A DNA stretch of 13,577 nucleotides. Origin: Ruminococcus sp. Lineage in GTDB: Bacteria > Bacillota > Clostridia > Oscillospirales > Ruminococcaceae. The notes beneath the pieces were generated by a model that was not told the DNA's origin, did not search any database, and saw nothing but the letters and a program-made list of their open reading frames with translations. Below, piece after piece: positions 12,293-13,577 of the stretch. The position numbers were made by a program, and so were the translations under genes. Numbering within the stretch: the first letter of the stretch is position 1; every line of letters begins with the position of its first letter. The stretch lies in NCBI GenBank assembly GCA_031262625.1, contig JAISHJ010000018.1, forward strand, positions 1-13,577, written 5' to 3'.

Positions 12293-13491
12293 TGGTCATA
12301 AACATGAACAAAATCATCGGCAATGTCGGCTTAAGTGCCGACGAGATTCTCGCAAACGGTTATAATCCCGAACGCCTCTCTGCTATAGAGAGACACTTTG
12401 AACGCCTTGTTGAAAGCGAATGTATCTACGGTGCGGCTTGGTGTGTAGCACACAAAGGAAACATTATCGCAAAAGGCGCGCTTGGTGCAGGTTCGGGTTA
12501 TGACTCTGCTGTAAACATGACTCCGGACGTTAGCTTCCGTATCGCTTCATTAACAAAGCTTCTTACGGCGGCGGCTGTAATGACTTTGGTGGAAGACGGA
12601 TTTATAATCCTCGACAGACCTATCGCCGGTTACATAAAAGAATTTCCGTTCGGCGATATTACACCTTATCATCTTCTCACCCACACATCCGGGCTTCATC
12701 CCGATGGCGGATGCTTCCCCGACGATAATGTACCGGCTTGGTGGGACTTTATAGAAGATGCAGTGAAAATTCACGGAAGAGATTTCGACTGGATTAAGGC
12801 AGGGCTTACCGCCGGGCGCCGCCGTGCTCCGAACACAGAGTGGATGTACAACACATTCGGCTTCATAATTTTAGGCGAAATGATTACCCGCGTTACCGGC
12901 GTAGACGTCCATGACTATATGGCAGAGCGCATCTTCAAGCCAATCGGCATGAATTCAACTTCTTTCGAGCCGATTCCCGCTCTTAAAAATGAATTTTTCG
13001 CATGGAAAAAAGAACAACGCGAAAGATTTGATGCTATAGCCAACGGTACATTCAAGGAAGACGATGACGACACAACCGCTGTTTGGAACAAAATTCCCCG
13101 CACCGGCGGCGGCTTATTCTCCACGCTCGAAGACCTCGTCAAATTCGGCGAAACTTGCAAAAATTACGGAACTGCGGCGAATGGTGCTCACATCTTAGGC
13201 AGACCCGCCGTAACAGTAATGACCGCAGACCATCTCTTTAATATCCCCGAATTCTGCTGGGGTTCCCAAAACCGCAACCGCGCTTACGGCATAGGCTTCG
13301 ACAAACGCCGCACCCTCGCTTTCACCCTCTCCGACGACTCATTCTCTCACGAAGGCGCAGGTCCCTCCGCCCTCTACGTCGACCGCAAAGCAGACCTCAC
13401 CGCCGCTTGGTTCGCCCCGTGGAACAAGGGCGAATGGTGCTCCGACCCCCTATGGAACGCCCAAAACGTAATCTGGTCCGGGATTATGTAA
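12292..13491 (+). CDS. Serine hydrolase of the class C beta-lactamase/EstB superfamily
   Basis: The 399-residue protein has the penicillin-binding fold used by class C beta-lactamases, D-aminopeptidases and esterases. The nucleophile motif is Ser86-Leu-Thr-Lys89 in FRIASLTK; LLTHTSGL (128-135) is characteristic; and the third motif region is HEG at 353-355 (SHEGAGPS). The second motif, usually Tyr-x-Asn, reads Tyr186-Asn-Thr188, so the Asn is displaced or lost. There is no signal peptide, which argues against a secreted beta-lactamase and for a cytosolic esterase- or peptidase-like enzyme; substrate unknown. ATG 12292 is used, with ATG 12304 as alternative; both are within or next to the duplicated block. 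Codon use becomes strongly C-rich toward the 3' end. Confidence 0.9.
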   Translation: MVINMNKIIGNVGLSADEILANGYNPERLSAIERHFERLVESECIYGAAWCVAHKGNIIAKGALGAGSGYDSAVNMTPDVSFRIASLTKLLTAAAVMTLVEDGFIILDRPIAGYIKEFPFGDITPYHLLTHTSGLHPDGGCFPDDNVPAWWDFIEDAVKIHGRDFDWIKAGLTAGRRRAPNTEWMYNTFGFIILGEMITRVTGVDVHDYMAERIFKPIGMNSTSFEPIPALKNEFFAWKKEQRERFDAIANGTFKEDDDDTTAVWNKIPRTGGGLFSTLEDLVKFGETCKNYGTAANGAHILGRPAVTVMTADHLFNIPEFCWGSQNRNRAYGIGFDKRRTLAFTLSDDSFSHEGAGPSALYVDRKADLTAAWFAPWNKGEWCSDPLWNAQNVIWSGIM

Positions 13492-13502
13492 CGAGGTACG
13501 TT

Positions 13503-13528
13503 GGGGTACGGGGGAACTGGGTACGGGG
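13503..13528 (+). other. G-quadruplex-type G-tract cluster after serine hydrolase
   Basis: Four G-runs of 4, 5, 3 and 4 bases are separated by 3, 4 and 3 bases (TAC, AACT, TAC), meeting the usual intramolecular quadruplex pattern, 12 bases after the stop codon. Short words such as TACG recur, so it could also be simple low-complexity DNA. Confidence 0.55.
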
Positions 13529-13539
13529 ATGATACGTTG

Positions 13540-13577
13540 GGGGAGGGGAGGAGGAGTGACCTCCCCCTCCCCTCCCC
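13540..13577 (+). terminator. Long GC-rich hairpin at window end, probable terminator
   Basis: GGGGAGGGGAGG (13540-13551) pairs perfectly with CCTCCCCTCCCC (13566-13577), with an additional AGG/CCT inside. It lies about 50 bases after the serine hydrolase stop. A terminator would need a T-run immediately beyond 13577, which the window does not show. Confidence 0.55.

Larger units (their letters stand above)
12159..12308 (+). repeat. Duplicated leader block, copy 2 (before serine hydrolase)
   Basis: The second, 150-base copy of the block at 11193-11345, in the same orientation, 966 bases further on. It interrupts the GrpB-family remnant at its left edge and ends in the first codons of the serine hydrolase (Met-Val-Ile-Asn-Met-Asn). 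In the coding frame two of the differences, CTA/CTT and TTG/CTG, are synonymous. Direct repeats of this size could recombine and delete the GNAT gene and remnant between them. Confidence 0.9.

Noticed and set aside
11193..12308. Integron attC sites or an insertion sequence flanking the GNAT gene
   Set aside because: The blocks lack paired attC core sites and the usual folded dyad, there are no terminal inverted repeats, and no integrase or transposase is in the window.
11917..13491. A single GrpB-serine hydrolase fusion protein
   Set aside because: The frame is open throughout, but there is no start codon or ribosome binding site at its left end, and the joining segment is the repeat block, which has its own likely starts at 12292 or 12304.

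Overview
The window looks like chromosomal DNA from a low-to-mid-GC Gram-positive anaerobe of the Bacillota, most likely class Clostridia. The evidence is near-consensus sigma-A promoters with 17-base spacers (TTGACA/TATAAT types), strong GGAGG-type ribosome binding sites, Rho-independent terminators, a lipobox lipoprotein of the PrsA/SurA kind, and proteins of Firmicutes type. I cannot name the genus from sequence alone.

Positions 1-4680 (minus strand) hold a branched-chain amino acid operon read ilvB-ilvN-ilvC-ilvD; ilvD runs off the left edge. Acetolactate synthase (IlvBN), ketol-acid reductoisomerase (IlvC) and dihydroxy-acid dehydratase (IlvD) make the 2-keto acid precursors of valine, leucine and isoleucine. 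Upstream of ilvB is a compact attenuator: a consensus promoter, a 32-codon leader peptide crowded with Ile and Val codons, an alternative base-pairing region and an intrinsic terminator just before the ilvB ribosome binding site. This is the layout of ribosome-mediated attenuation, not a T-box.

Positions 4764-8020 (minus) hold two single-gene units with their own promoters: a PrsA/SurA-like lipoprotein with a degenerate parvulin-like region, and a DEAD-box RNA helicase with an Arg/Gly/Asp-rich repeat linker and a DbpA-type RNA-binding domain.

Positions 8036-9526 (minus) hold a tightly coupled two-gene unit: a single-domain CheY-like receiver and, 6 bases later, a protein joining MshEN-like repeats (a fold known elsewhere to bind cyclic di-GMP) to a CheX-like phosphatase region. 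This looks like a small signalling module in which the second protein may dephosphorylate the first. A MATE-family exporter (9589-10932, minus) follows.

Positions 10933-13577 form a mosaic accessory region read on the plus strand. It has a perfect consensus promoter with no obvious gene directly behind it, a 10-bp inverted repeat, and a ~150-base block present twice (11193-11345 and 12159-12308). Each copy ends in the first codons of a different gene: a GNAT acetyltransferase and a beta-lactamase-fold serine hydrolase. Between them lies a grpB-family remnant cut at both ends. The duplicated block carries a possible promoter and two hairpins, one of which covers the Shine-Dalgarno-like AAAGG. 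The window ends in G-rich DNA and a long GC-rich hairpin.

The three things most worth following up are the ilv attenuator, the CheY plus MshEN-CheX pair, and the duplicated leader block with exchangeable downstream genes.
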